Below, piece after piece: positions 1 to 8,644 of a stretch of DNA of 64,000 nucleotides. The stretch's first letter is position 1. Every line of letters starts with the position of its first letter. The notes beneath the pieces are model-generated. The model made no database searches. It was not told where the DNA came from and was given only the letters and a program-made list of their open reading frames with translations. Where the stretch lies: assembly GCA_018456245.1 (NCBI GenBank), contig JAGYHQ010000004.1:1-64000 (forward strand), in the 5' to 3' direction. The DNA is from Tenacibaculum sp. GTDB taxonomy: Bacteria; Bacteroidota; Bacteroidia; Flavobacteriales; Flavobacteriaceae. The position numbers were made by a program, and so were the translations under genes.

Positions 1-58
1 AAAGCAATCTAAATTTCTCGTTAGAAATCTTGGCTCTAAAAAAGTATTTGTTTTTCAT
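1..58 (-). mobile_element. Partial CDS at window edge, N-terminus of a probable IS1595-like transposase (MKNKYFFRAKISNEKFRLL...)
   Basis: ATG on minus strand at 58-56, open to the window edge; the translated N-terminus resembles IS1595-family transposase starts (K-Y-x-x-R-x-x-I-S-x-x-K-F-R). Confidence 0.45.
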
Positions 59-129
59 TGGTTTTTAATTAGTTAGGCAAAAATATAAACTACTTAACTA
101 ATCTTGAACCTATTATTTTAGCTAATATT

Positions 130-987
130 TTAGCTATTTAAAGCCTCTGCTCCACTAACTATTTCTAATATTTCATTAGTAATAGCCGCCTGACGTGCTT
201 TGTTATATGAAAGTTTTAAATCATCTCTTAAATCAGTTGCATTATCAGTTGCTTTATGCATTGCTGTCATACGAGCACCGTGTTCAGAAGCAAAACTATC
301 TCTAATAGCTTTATATAACTGAACTTTTAAAGATTTAGGAACTAATTGTGATACAATTTCCTGTTTTGATGGCTCTAAAATATAATCTATCTCTTCATTT
401 TCATTAGAAGTTTGAACAGATTGAATTGGTAAAAACTGTTCTACCATTGCTATTTGAGTTGCTGCATTTTTAAATTGATTATAAATTAATTCAATTTTAT
501 CATACTTTTTATCAGCAAACAAATCCATTAATTGTACCGCTATCTCAGATACAGTATCAAAAGTTAAATTATCAAAAACATCATTTCTATTATCAAAAAC
601 AGTATAATTTTTTGATAGGATTTCATTTCCTTTCTTACCTATTGTTAATAAATCAACCTCAGCTTCATTGTATTTTTCTTCAATAGTAGTTACCGTTTTT
701 TTTATAATTGATGAATTAAACGCACCACATAAACCTCTATTTGAAGTAACAACAACAATTAAAACTTTTTTTACTTCTCTTTGTTCAGAATAAACTCCTC
801 CAAAATTACCTCCAGAGCTTAAATCTCTTAATAATTCGGTAAGTTTATTAGAATACGGGCGCATAGCCGTAATAGCATCTTGTGCTTTTTTCAACTTTGC
901 TGCAGATACCATCTTCATCGCTGAAGTAATCTTCATCGTTGATTGTATTGATGATATTCTGTTACGTATTTCTTTTAAGTTTGCCAT
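130..987 (-). CDS. atpG: F1 ATP synthase gamma subunit
   Basis: ORF 285 aa; MANLKEIRNRISSIQSTMKITSAMKMVSAAKL and C-terminal TNEILEIVSGAEAL typical of AtpG. Confidence 0.98.
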   Translation of the reverse strand: MANLKEIRNRISSIQSTMKITSAMKMVSAAKLKKAQDAITAMRPYSNKLTELLRDLSSGGNFGGVYSEQREVKKVLIVVVTSNRGLCGAFNSSIIKKTVTTIEEKYNEAEVDLLTIGKKGNEILSKNYTVFDNRNDVFDNLTFDTVSEIAVQLMDLFADKKYDKIELIYNQFKNAATQIAMVEQFLPIQSVQTSNENEEIDYILEPSKQEIVSQLVPKSLKVQLYKAIRDSFASEHGARMTAMHKATDNATDLRDDLKLSYNKARQAAITNEILEIVSGAEALNS

Positions 988-1037
988 CTTTTATTTAATT
1001 ATTAGTTTAGTTATTAATTATTATGAATAACTATAGC

Positions 1038-2618
1038 CTAACTTGCATACTTTTCAGATAATTCTTGTGCAACTTTTGTTAAAGTATCAGTAACTTCATC
1101 AGTTAATTTACCTGCTTTTAAAGTATCTAAAACATTTCTATGACTAGTATTTAAAGTTGCTAAATACTCTTTTTCAAACTCTTTAACTTTATTTACAGGA
1201 ACATCTTTTAATAAGTTTTTAGATCCTGCATAAATAATAGCCGTTTGGTCTTCTACCGTAAATGGTGAGTTTTGAGCTTGTTTTAATATCTCAACATTAC
1301 GTTTACCTTTCTCAATTACGTTTAATGTAGCTGAATCTAAATCAGAACCAAACTTAGCAAACGCTTCTAACTCACGGTATTGTGCTTGGTCTAATTTTAA
1401 AGTACCTGACACTTTTTTCATTGACTTAATTTGAGCCGAACCACCAACACGAGATACCGAAATACCTACGTTAATCGCAGGACGAACACCCGAGTTAAAT
1501 AAATCAGACTCTAAGAAAATCTGCCCATCAGTAATAGAAATTACGTTCGTCGGAATATATGCAGAAACGTCTCCCGCTTGTGTTTCAATAATTGGTAATG
1601 CCGTTAAAGAACCTCCACCTTTTACTTTACCTTTTAAACTTTCAGGTAAATCATTCATATTTTTAGCGATTTCATCATCAGCAATAATCTTAGCTGAACG
1701 CTCTAATAATCTTGAGTGTAAGTAGAATACATCCCCTGGGTATGCCTCACGTCCTGGTGGTCTTCTTAATAATAAAGACACCTCACGATATGCTACCGCT
1801 TGTTTTGATAAGTCATCATAAATAATTAATGCAGGACGACCAGTATCACGGAAATATTCTCCAATAGCAGCTCCTGCGAATGGTGCATATACCTGCATTG
1901 GTGCAGGGTCAGAAGCATTTGCAGCCACAATTGTTGTATAAGCTAAGGCTCCTTTTTCTTCTAATACACTTGCAATTGATGCAACTGTTGAACCTTTTTG
2001 CCCTATTGCAACATATATACAATATACAGGATTACCCGCATCGTAAAATTCTTTTTGATTTAATATAGTATCAATGGCAACTGTTGATTTACCTGTTTGA
2101 CGGTCTCCAATGATTAACTCACGCTGACCACGACCTACAGGAATCATAGCATCAATAGATTTTATACCCGTTTGCATAGGTTCAGTTACTGGCTGACGGT
2201 AAATAACCCCTGGTGCTTTACGCTCTAAAGGCATTTCATATGTTTCACCACTAATAGCTCCTTTTCCGTCTATAGGTTCACCTAATGTGTTTACAACCCT
2301 ACCAACAATTCCTTCTCCTACTTTTAACGAAGCAATTCTTTCAGTACGTTTTACTGTATCTCCTTCTTTAACTTGGGTAGAAGGCCCTAATAATACAACC
2401 CCAACGTTATCTTCCTCTAAGTTTAATACAATACCTTGCAAACCATTATCAAACTCTACTAACTCGCCATACTGCACGTTAGATAAACCATAAACACGGG
2501 CAATACCATCACCTATTTGTAATACAGTTCCTACTTCATTTAAAGTAGCTTTTGCTTCAAAATTTGCTAATTGTTCCTTTAAAATTGCTGATACTTCAGC
2601 TGGTTTAATTGTTGCCAT
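1038..2618 (-). CDS. atpA: F1 ATP synthase alpha subunit
   Basis: 526 aa; GDRQTGKS Walker [49 protein letters not shown]. Confidence 0.99.
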   Translation of the reverse strand: MATIKPAEVSAILKEQLANFEAKATLNEVGTVLQIGDGIARVYGLSNVQYGELVEFDNGLQGIVLNLEEDNVGVVLLGPSTQVKEGDTVKRTERIASLKVGEGIVGRVVNTLGEPIDGKGAISGETYEMPLERKAPGVIYRQPVTEPMQTGIKSIDAMIPVGRGQRELIIGDRQTGKSTVAIDTILNQKEFYDAGNPVYCIYVAIGQKGSTVASIASVLEEKGALAYTTIVAANASDPAPMQVYAPFAGAAIGEYFRDTGRPALIIYDDLSKQAVAYREVSLLLRRPPGREAYPGDVFYLHSRLLERSAKIIADDEIAKNMNDLPESLKGKVKGGGSLTALPIIETQAGDVSAYIPTNVISITDGQIFLESDLFNSGVRPAINVGISVSRVGGSAQIKSMKKVSGTLKLDQAQYRELEAFAKFGSDLDSATLNVIEKGKRNVEILKQAQNSPFTVEDQTAIIYAGSKNLLKDVPVNKVKEFEKEYLATLNTSHRNVLDTLKAGKLTDEVTDTLTKVAQELSEKYAS

Positions 2619-2663
2619 TTTATTTTATTTATAATATAACAGAAATAACTAAGTCCGTTCCGT

Positions 2664-3227
2664 TTATAAAGTTTTTAAATTAATGAATTGACCTTTATCA
2701 AATTCTTTTCTTAATTCTTTAAATTGGTTAGAAATACTTGAATCGTATTCTACATCTCCAATTCGCAAAACAAATCCCCCTAAAATAGAAGAATCTACTA
2801 TATTTTTTATTGTAGCATTACCACCTGTTAATGATACAATTTTATCTTGTACTTTTTGTTCTATTTCCTTAGTTAAAGGTACTGCTGTAGTAACTACTGC
2901 TTCTTTAATTCCCTTGTCTTCTTTGTACACAACAGAATATTTTTCTGCAACAGCTCCCAACATTTCTAAACGCTTATTTTCTTCTAAAATAGAAAATAAA
3001 CCTTTTGTAATATTATTTACCTTATCTCCAAACAAAACATTTAACACTTTTTTCTTATCATCATCCTTAACTACAGGACTTTTAAGTGTATTTTTTAAAT
3101 CATCACTTTCAGTAATAGTACTAAAAACTAATTTCATATCATCATTAACCTCTGTCTCTACATTTTTATCTTTAGCAAGTTCTAAAATTGCTTTAGCATA
3201 ACGTAATGCCGGTTTTGCTTGTTTCAT
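2664..3227 (-). CDS. atpH: F1 ATP synthase delta subunit (OSCP)
   Basis: 187 aa; position in operon; ALRYAKAILELAKDK start and GGFVLRIGDVEYDSSISNQFKELRKEF end. Confidence 0.96.
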   Translation of the reverse strand: MKQAKPALRYAKAILELAKDKNVETEVNDDMKLVFSTITESDDLKNTLKSPVVKDDDKKKVLNVLFGDKVNNITKGLFSILEENKRLEMLGAVAEKYSVVYKEDKGIKEAVVTTAVPLTKEIEQKVQDKIVSLTGGNATIKNIVDSSILGGFVLRIGDVEYDSSISNQFKELRKEFDKGQFINLKTL

Positions 3228-3234
3228 CTTAATT

Positions 3235-3735
3235 TTAGTTTAAAGTAATTTCATCTAAAAGACCATTTACTAACTGTTCTTGATCATTAGGAGAAGCTAA
3301 TTCTTTTTTAACTACTTTCTCAGCTATTTGAATTGAGATTCCTGCAACTTGTTTCTTTAAATCGGCTACTGCAACTTGTTTTTCTTGTTCAATAGCCTCC
3401 TTAGCTTTTTTAATCATCCTAGTAGCCTCTTCCTGAGCTTCTTCTTTAGCCTCTTCAAGCATTTTTTCTCTCATCTCACGTGCCTCTTTTAACATAGTAT
3501 CTCTTTCAGCTCTTGCTTCTTTTAATAATCTTTCATTATCTGCTTGTAAATTTTGCATTTCTTTACGAGCCTTTTCCGCCTCATTTAATGCATTTTGAAT
3601 TCCCTCTTCTCTTTCATTAATGGCATTTAAAATTGGTTTCCAAGCAAATTTTGCCATCAAAAATATTAAAATGGTAAAAATTACTGCTACCCAAAAAAAC
3701 AGCCCTATTGAGAAATCATTAACTAACCTTTCCAT
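3235..3735 (-). CDS. atpF: Fo ATP synthase subunit b
   Basis: 166 aa; single N-terminal TM followed by long coiled coil; operon position. Confidence 0.96.
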   Translation of the reverse strand: MERLVNDFSIGLFFWVAVIFTILIFLMAKFAWKPILNAINEREEGIQNALNEAEKARKEMQNLQADNERLLKEARAERDTMLKEAREMREKMLEEAKEEAQEEATRMIKKAKEAIEQEKQVAVADLKKQVAGISIQIAEKVVKKELASPNDQEQLVNGLLDEITLN

Positions 3736-3779
3736 TGATAATTATTTATAAATTTATTAACTATTGTTTAATTATTTTT

Positions 3780-3818
3780 AAAACACTATTTGTAGCCAAT
3801 CGCTACAAATAGTGTTTT
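3780..3818 (-). terminator. 17-bp perfect inverted repeat (aaaacactatttgtagc-caatc-gctacaaatagtgtttt) between atpE and atpF
   Basis: arms 3780-3796 and 3802-3818 exactly complementary with 5-nt loop and A/T runs at both edges; intra-operon. Confidence 0.7.
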
Positions 3819-3828
3819 TTTTGAAAAA

Positions 3829-4020
3829 TTACTTTCCAAAGAAGATAGCAGCTAAAGCTACACCCTCTAATAATGCACCAATAATAATCATAGATGTATT
3901 GATTTGTGAAGCAACTTCTGGTTGACGCGCCATCGCTTCCATGGCACTACTACCTATTTTACTTAATCCATAACCTGCACCTACTACTATTATTCCTGCT
4001 CCTACTAATTCTGGTATCAT
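3829..4020 (-). CDS. atpE: Fo ATP synthase subunit c (likely start MIPELVGAG, ORF extends to 4047)
   Basis: 63 aa; GAGIIVVGAGYGLSKIGSSAMEAMARQPE...ALLEGVALAAIFFGK with conserved Glu. Confidence 0.97.
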   Translation of the reverse strand: MIPELVGAGIIVVGAGYGLSKIGSSAMEAMARQPEVASQINTSMIIIGALLEGVALAAIFFGK

Positions 4021-4071
4021 AATACTTAAATTTATATAATTAAACAAACTTTTACTATTCTTAACTAAATT

Positions 4072-5196
4072 TTAATGATGTTCATCGTGTTCTTGTACAG
4101 CCATTCCTATAAACAACGATGATAACATCGTAAATATATATGCTTGCAAAAATGCAACTAATATTTCTATTAAATATATAAATATTCCTAATCCTAATGT
4201 TACTCCTACCCCTCCTGTTGTTCCTAAAGTTTCTTTCATTAAGAAAATAACTGCCACTATACCCATTACTATTGAGTGCCCCGCTGTTATATTAGCAAAC
4301 AAACGAACCATTAAAGTGAATGGCTTTACAAAAAGCCCTATAATTTCAATAATTGCTAAAAGAGGTTTTAATGGAACAGGAACTCCTGGCATCCAAAATA
4401 TATGTTTCCAATAATGTTTATTACCACTAAACTGAATAACAAAGAATGTAAAAATAGCTAAACACGCTGTAAAGGCTATTTGCCCTGTAACATTCAATCC
4501 TAAAGGAGTTAAACCTAAAAGATTTAGCATCCAAATAAGAAAAAATAAGGTTAATAAAAACCCCATAAATTTTCTATAATGTTTTTCACCTATATTAGGT
4601 ATTGCCATTTCATCTCTAACATACATAACTAAAGGCTCTAAAAATCTTCCAACACCTGTTGGAATAGCTCCTTTTTTATATGATTTTGCTAATGAAGAAA
4701 AACCTAAAAGCATTAATAAACCTGCTATTAAAATCCCTACAACACTCTTTGTGATAGAAAAATCTAATACTTTTTTTGCATTTATTGCATGATGACTTTC
4801 ATCAAAACTAACAGAAGTTTCCCCTCCATTTAGTTCGTATATCTTTCCGTGAATTTTAGCAAGTTTCACTCCTTCTTTTTCTACCAACACCGTACCATCA
4901 TCATTATGATGAAACTCTGAAGACAAGAAAACTTTCAAGCCTTCACTTGTCCATAAAATTACAGGTAATGGAAAACCTATATGCTTACGCCCCCCTAACT
5001 CATCTGAATAAGAAAAGAAATGAAAATCATGTGAATCTTTTAAGTGATGAGCTGTATACTCCTTAATTTCTTGCGGAGTATCAACCTCTCCTTCTTGTTT
5101 TTGAGAAGATTTACCGTCATTAGCACTCATCATAAATGAAGAAAGAACTAATGTTAAAGCCGTTACAATCTTGATAGTTTTTTTTGCTATCATCAT
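4072..5196 (-). CDS. atpB: Fo ATP synthase subunit a with N-terminal signal peptide and His-rich extracytoplasmic extension
   Basis: 374 aa; C-terminal half has FVKPFTLMVRLFANITAGHSIVMGIVAVIF; N-terminal ~140 aa extension. Confidence 0.96.
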   Translation of the reverse strand: MMIAKKTIKIVTALTLVLSSFMMSANDGKSSQKQEGEVDTPQEIKEYTAHHLKDSHDFHFFSYSDELGGRKHIGFPLPVILWTSEGLKVFLSSEFHHNDDGTVLVEKEGVKLAKIHGKIYELNGGETSVSFDESHHAINAKKVLDFSITKSVVGILIAGLLMLLGFSSLAKSYKKGAIPTGVGRFLEPLVMYVRDEMAIPNIGEKHYRKFMGFLLTLFFLIWMLNLLGLTPLGLNVTGQIAFTACLAIFTFFVIQFSGNKHYWKHIFWMPGVPVPLKPLLAIIEIIGLFVKPFTLMVRLFANITAGHSIVMGIVAVIFLMKETLGTTGGVGVTLGLGIFIYLIEILVAFLQAYIFTMLSSLFIGMAVQEHDEHH

Positions 5197-5288
5197 TAGA
5201 TTTATTTAAAGTATTTTAACTATTAAACTTCGTGCAAAGGTAAGCATTTAATTAAAAAAACAAACTCTTTTTTAATATAAGTTTACTA

Positions 5289-5690
5289 TTATTTTTTATA
5301 ATTATTTCTTACTTGTTTATTTAGCAACTTTACAACAAAAACAACTTCTATTATTAAACATAAAAAAATGGGTGTAATGAAAGAGATTTTTTCCACTTTT
5401 TTTAGAGGTTCTTCAGAAAAAATATTTTCTCTAAATACTACAAATAAAACAGCAAACTGAACCATAGTTAAAAATAAAAACACATAACCTATTTGATTTG
5501 GTTTTTTTTTCAACATTAACTCAACAACTACATAAACAACTATTGTAGAAATAGTTTGAAGAACATAAACATTAATTAAAGAAAACGGAATTAAAATATT
5601 ATTACTTTTAATATAGTTGTTCTTTAAAAAGTATGTTGTAAAAAAAGTTACAATAGTAACAATGGCAAAAAACACAACTCTTTTAATCAT
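5289..5690 (-). CDS. Small integral membrane protein (DUF6168-like, ATP-synthase-cluster associated)
   Basis: 133 aa with about 4 hydrophobic segments; position between bactofilin and atpB. Confidence 0.6.
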   Translation of the reverse strand: MIKRVVFFAIVTIVTFFTTYFLKNNYIKSNNILIPFSLINVYVLQTISTIVVYVVVELMLKKKPNQIGYVFLFLTMVQFAVLFVVFRENIFSEEPLKKVEKISFITPIFLCLIIEVVFVVKLLNKQVRNNYKK

Positions 5691-5714
5691 TTTTTATAAA
5701 AAATTAAGTAATAT

Positions 5715-6128
5715 CTACGCCGTTATTTGTTTATCTTCTTTTTCATCATCTTTTTTTAATTCTTTTACAGAACCCTTCATATGACAATTTGTATTTAATG
5801 AAGCACCTGGTTCTGTAGAAATTTGCCCAACGGTAATATCTCCCGTAATATTTGCTGTAGATTTTACTGTTAAAACATTATTTACAATAAACTCTCCTGA
5901 GAATTTACCTTCTACATCTGCATTAGAACATTCTATTTTACCCTTAATAAAACCTTCTTTACCAATAATTACTTTACCATCTGTTTTTAAAGAGCCTTCT
6001 AAAACACCTTCAATTCTAAAATCTCCTTCAGAAATTATATCTCCAACAATTTTTGTACCTAAACCTATAATGTTTCTACTTGTTACTTTTACTTCAACAA
6101 CTTTTTTTTGTTTTTTACTACCGAACAT
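5715..6128 (-). CDS. Bactofilin (polymer-forming cytoskeletal protein)
   Basis: 137 aa; IIGLGTKIVGDIISEGDFRIEGVLEGSLKTDGKVIIGKEGFIKGKIECSNADVEGKFSGEF beta-helix repeats. Confidence 0.95.
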   Translation of the reverse strand: MFGSKKQKKVVEVKVTSRNIIGLGTKIVGDIISEGDFRIEGVLEGSLKTDGKVIIGKEGFIKGKIECSNADVEGKFSGEFIVNNVLTVKSTANITGDITVGQISTEPGASLNTNCHMKGSVKELKKDDEKEDKQITA

Positions 6129-6134
6129 AATGTT

Positions 6135-8345
6135 TTATTTTAATAATTTAATTATTTGTTTTGCTTTTTTCCCTTCCTCTTTATCAGAATAGTTTACAAC
6201 AACTTCTTCTAACACCTTTTTATACTCTTCTTTACTTTTGAATTTACCTATTGATAAAGCCCTTAATAACGCTAATTTAGGAGCTATTTTTGAATTATCA
6301 ACAGTTTTAATAAGAGTATTTATTCTATTTACAACTTCATTATATTTCGCTTGTTTATATAGGAAATATAATTTTTCATACTCTTTAGTTTCCTTATCTT
6401 CAATTTCAGGTATATTTAATTTATCTTTTTGTGATTTAATAATATATGCAAATTTAGAATTAGGATAATTTTCTAAAATAATTTTTTTTGAAATATTAGC
6501 TTTTTCTAAATCTCCAACATCAGAATAAATTTGATATAGATGATAATTAGTAGGTAATTTTAAAGATTTATCTTGAGTAATATTATTTAACCTTTCAAAG
6601 TTTTTTACAGCTAATTTTGTATCTTTAAATTGTTGTTTATAAAGTAATCCTAGCTGATACAAAGCTTCATTCCTGTTTTCTTCTACTTTCTCTATTTCCT
6701 TAGCATCTGTTGGTATTGCATTTATATAAGTTGATAGCTCATATTTATTTCCTCCTTTAACCTTATTAACAACCAAATTATCATCAGAATTTTGAGAAAC
6801 AACAGAATTATTATTAAATAAACGCCAATTATCCTCTAACTTACGATTACCCCAAATTCTTTTAAATTCAGATTTTCCAAAAGTTTTATTCTTATTATTG
6901 TAGAAATACCACTTACCCTTATTAAACTTACTTCCTAAAGAACCTCCTATTTTAAAATCTGTTCCAAAAACATTTGAATTAGCTAATAATTGAATACGAT
7001 TTTCATCCTCTTCTTTAATTTTTTGAATATAATTATTAAAGAAATCCTCTTGTTCTTTTTTAGGCATTCTTACTATTCTTAAAATACTATCATTGTTTTT
7101 TACAATATTTTCATACTTTTTTAATGATACTAATCCTTTATTTTTAACCTTAATTCCTCTAATTCTTTTGCTTGTTTTGTATTTCTTTGGAACTACATTC
7201 AATACACTGTCATAATAAGAACTAGATAATAAATACTCTCCTTTATCAAAATAAATATCACCTAAACGTTCATATGTATATGTTTTTTGATATTCATCTC
7301 CATTTTCTCCATTTAATGATTTTTTATAATTTTTAATTGCATCATTAGTATTACCTTTTTTCTCTTCTAAAACACCTAAACTGTAGTAAAGTTTATCAAA
7401 ATATTTATGATAATAGTAATTTTTTGTTAGTTTCTTCAAATTTTTAACTAACCCATCTAGCTCCGATACTGAATCTTTTCCAATATTTTTAACCAACTCT
7501 ACATTAGCATTAATTCTATATTTCTCTGGAGCTTTGCGAGCATTTAATAATTTTTTAAATACTACTCTTGCAGAATCTTTATATCCTAATTCACTATAAA
7601 TTTGCCCAAGCACAAACATGTTTCTTGCCGATTGCTCTTTATCAATAAAAGTTTCAGTAGCTTTTGTTAAATGTTTTATTACTTTTTGAATTGAGTCCGT
7701 TTGAGTATAAGCAATAGCTAAATTTGTATGTGCTTGTTCCTGTACTATTAAAGGAATGTCTTCATTCTCATTCAATACTTCTAATAACAATTTCATTGTT
7801 TGAATTGCTATTTTTTCATTTCCTAATCTAATATTTGCTTTTGCTCTCCAAATACGGGTCTCATAATTTATTTGCTTATCAGAATAATTGGTAATTATGT
7901 AATTAAAAGCCTCCATGGAAGGGATGAATCTTTGTGTATAGTATCTTGCCTTCCCTAATAATAAATATGCATCACCAATCATTACATTTCTTTCATATCC
8001 TGAAATTTCCATTGAATGTTTTTGAATTGCTTTTACTGCTTTTTCTTCTGCTTTTTCAAAAGGACTTTCAGCATTTACTTTTTCATCATTAAAGGTAACA
8101 GGCTCTATTTGTAATCGTTCCCAAAAATTATCTTTATGCTTTTCTCTAATTTGTTTTAATCCTTTTTCATAAGCCTGCTGACCATTAAATAAAGTATTGT
8201 ATTTTGATGTTAAAGCGTGATAATTACGATTTAAAAAAGCATTTTTTTTAGTGCTACAAGAATATGTAACAGTAAAAATAACTATAAAACTAAGTATATT
8301 AAATATTTTTTTCATAAGAATTAAGTACTTTACGTATAACCACAA
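6135..8345 (-). CDS. sprE/porW-like: TPR lipoprotein, SprE/PorW-like gliding motility / type IX secretion protein (likely start at internal MKKIFNILSF)
   Basis: 736 aa; lipobox VTYSCSTKKNAFLNRNYHALTSKYNTLFNGQQAYEKGL; TPR-rich; located next to bactofilin. Confidence 0.75.
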   Translation of the reverse strand: MWLYVKYLILMKKIFNILSFIVIFTVTYSCSTKKNAFLNRNYHALTSKYNTLFNGQQAYEKGLKQIREKHKDNFWERLQIEPVTFNDEKVNAESPFEKAEEKAVKAIQKHSMEISGYERNVMIGDAYLLLGKARYYTQRFIPSMEAFNYIITNYSDKQINYETRIWRAKANIRLGNEKIAIQTMKLLLEVLNENEDIPLIVQEQAHTNLAIAYTQTDSIQKVIKHLTKATETFIDKEQSARNMFVLGQIYSELGYKDSARVVFKKLLNARKAPEKYRINANVELVKNIGKDSVSELDGLVKNLKKLTKNYYYHKYFDKLYYSLGVLEEKKGNTNDAIKNYKKSLNGENGDEYQKTYTYERLGDIYFDKGEYLLSSSYYDSVLNVVPKKYKTSKRIRGIKVKNKGLVSLKKYENIVKNNDSILRIVRMPKKEQEDFFNNYIQKIKEEDENRIQLLANSNVFGTDFKIGGSLGSKFNKGKWYFYNNKNKTFGKSEFKRIWGNRKLEDNWRLFNNNSVVSQNSDDNLVVNKVKGGNKYELSTYINAIPTDAKEIEKVEENRNEALYQLGLLYKQQFKDTKLAVKNFERLNNITQDKSLKLPTNYHLYQIYSDVGDLEKANISKKIILENYPNSKFAYIIKSQKDKLNIPEIEDKETKEYEKLYFLYKQAKYNEVVNRINTLIKTVDNSKIAPKLALLRALSIGKFKSKEEYKKVLEEVVVNYSDKEEGKKAKQIIKLLK

Positions 8346-8644
8346 AATTTATTAGTTATTGTAAGTAAAGCTGTAAAAATAATAATAAAAATACAATTTT
8401 TTTACTACAACTAAAATAGTTTTATAATTATTTAAAAGCTTATAGTGTATAATTACCTTTTGGCATACACATAAACTCATACTTTATTTTATAAAATAAA
8501 ATCGAAAATTATTTACATACAACAACCAGAAAAGAAAATACCTAACAAAATTAAAGATAGTACGCACTTAAATATTCGAAAATTAAATTTCAATAAAAAA
8601 TAAAAAAGATTTATCTTCGTAAAACATTATTAAAATAAAAAATT

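Noticed and set aside
1880-2493. Plus-strand ORFs of 62 and 68 aa inside atpA
   Set aside because: Antisense to a highly conserved gene with no independent coding evidence.
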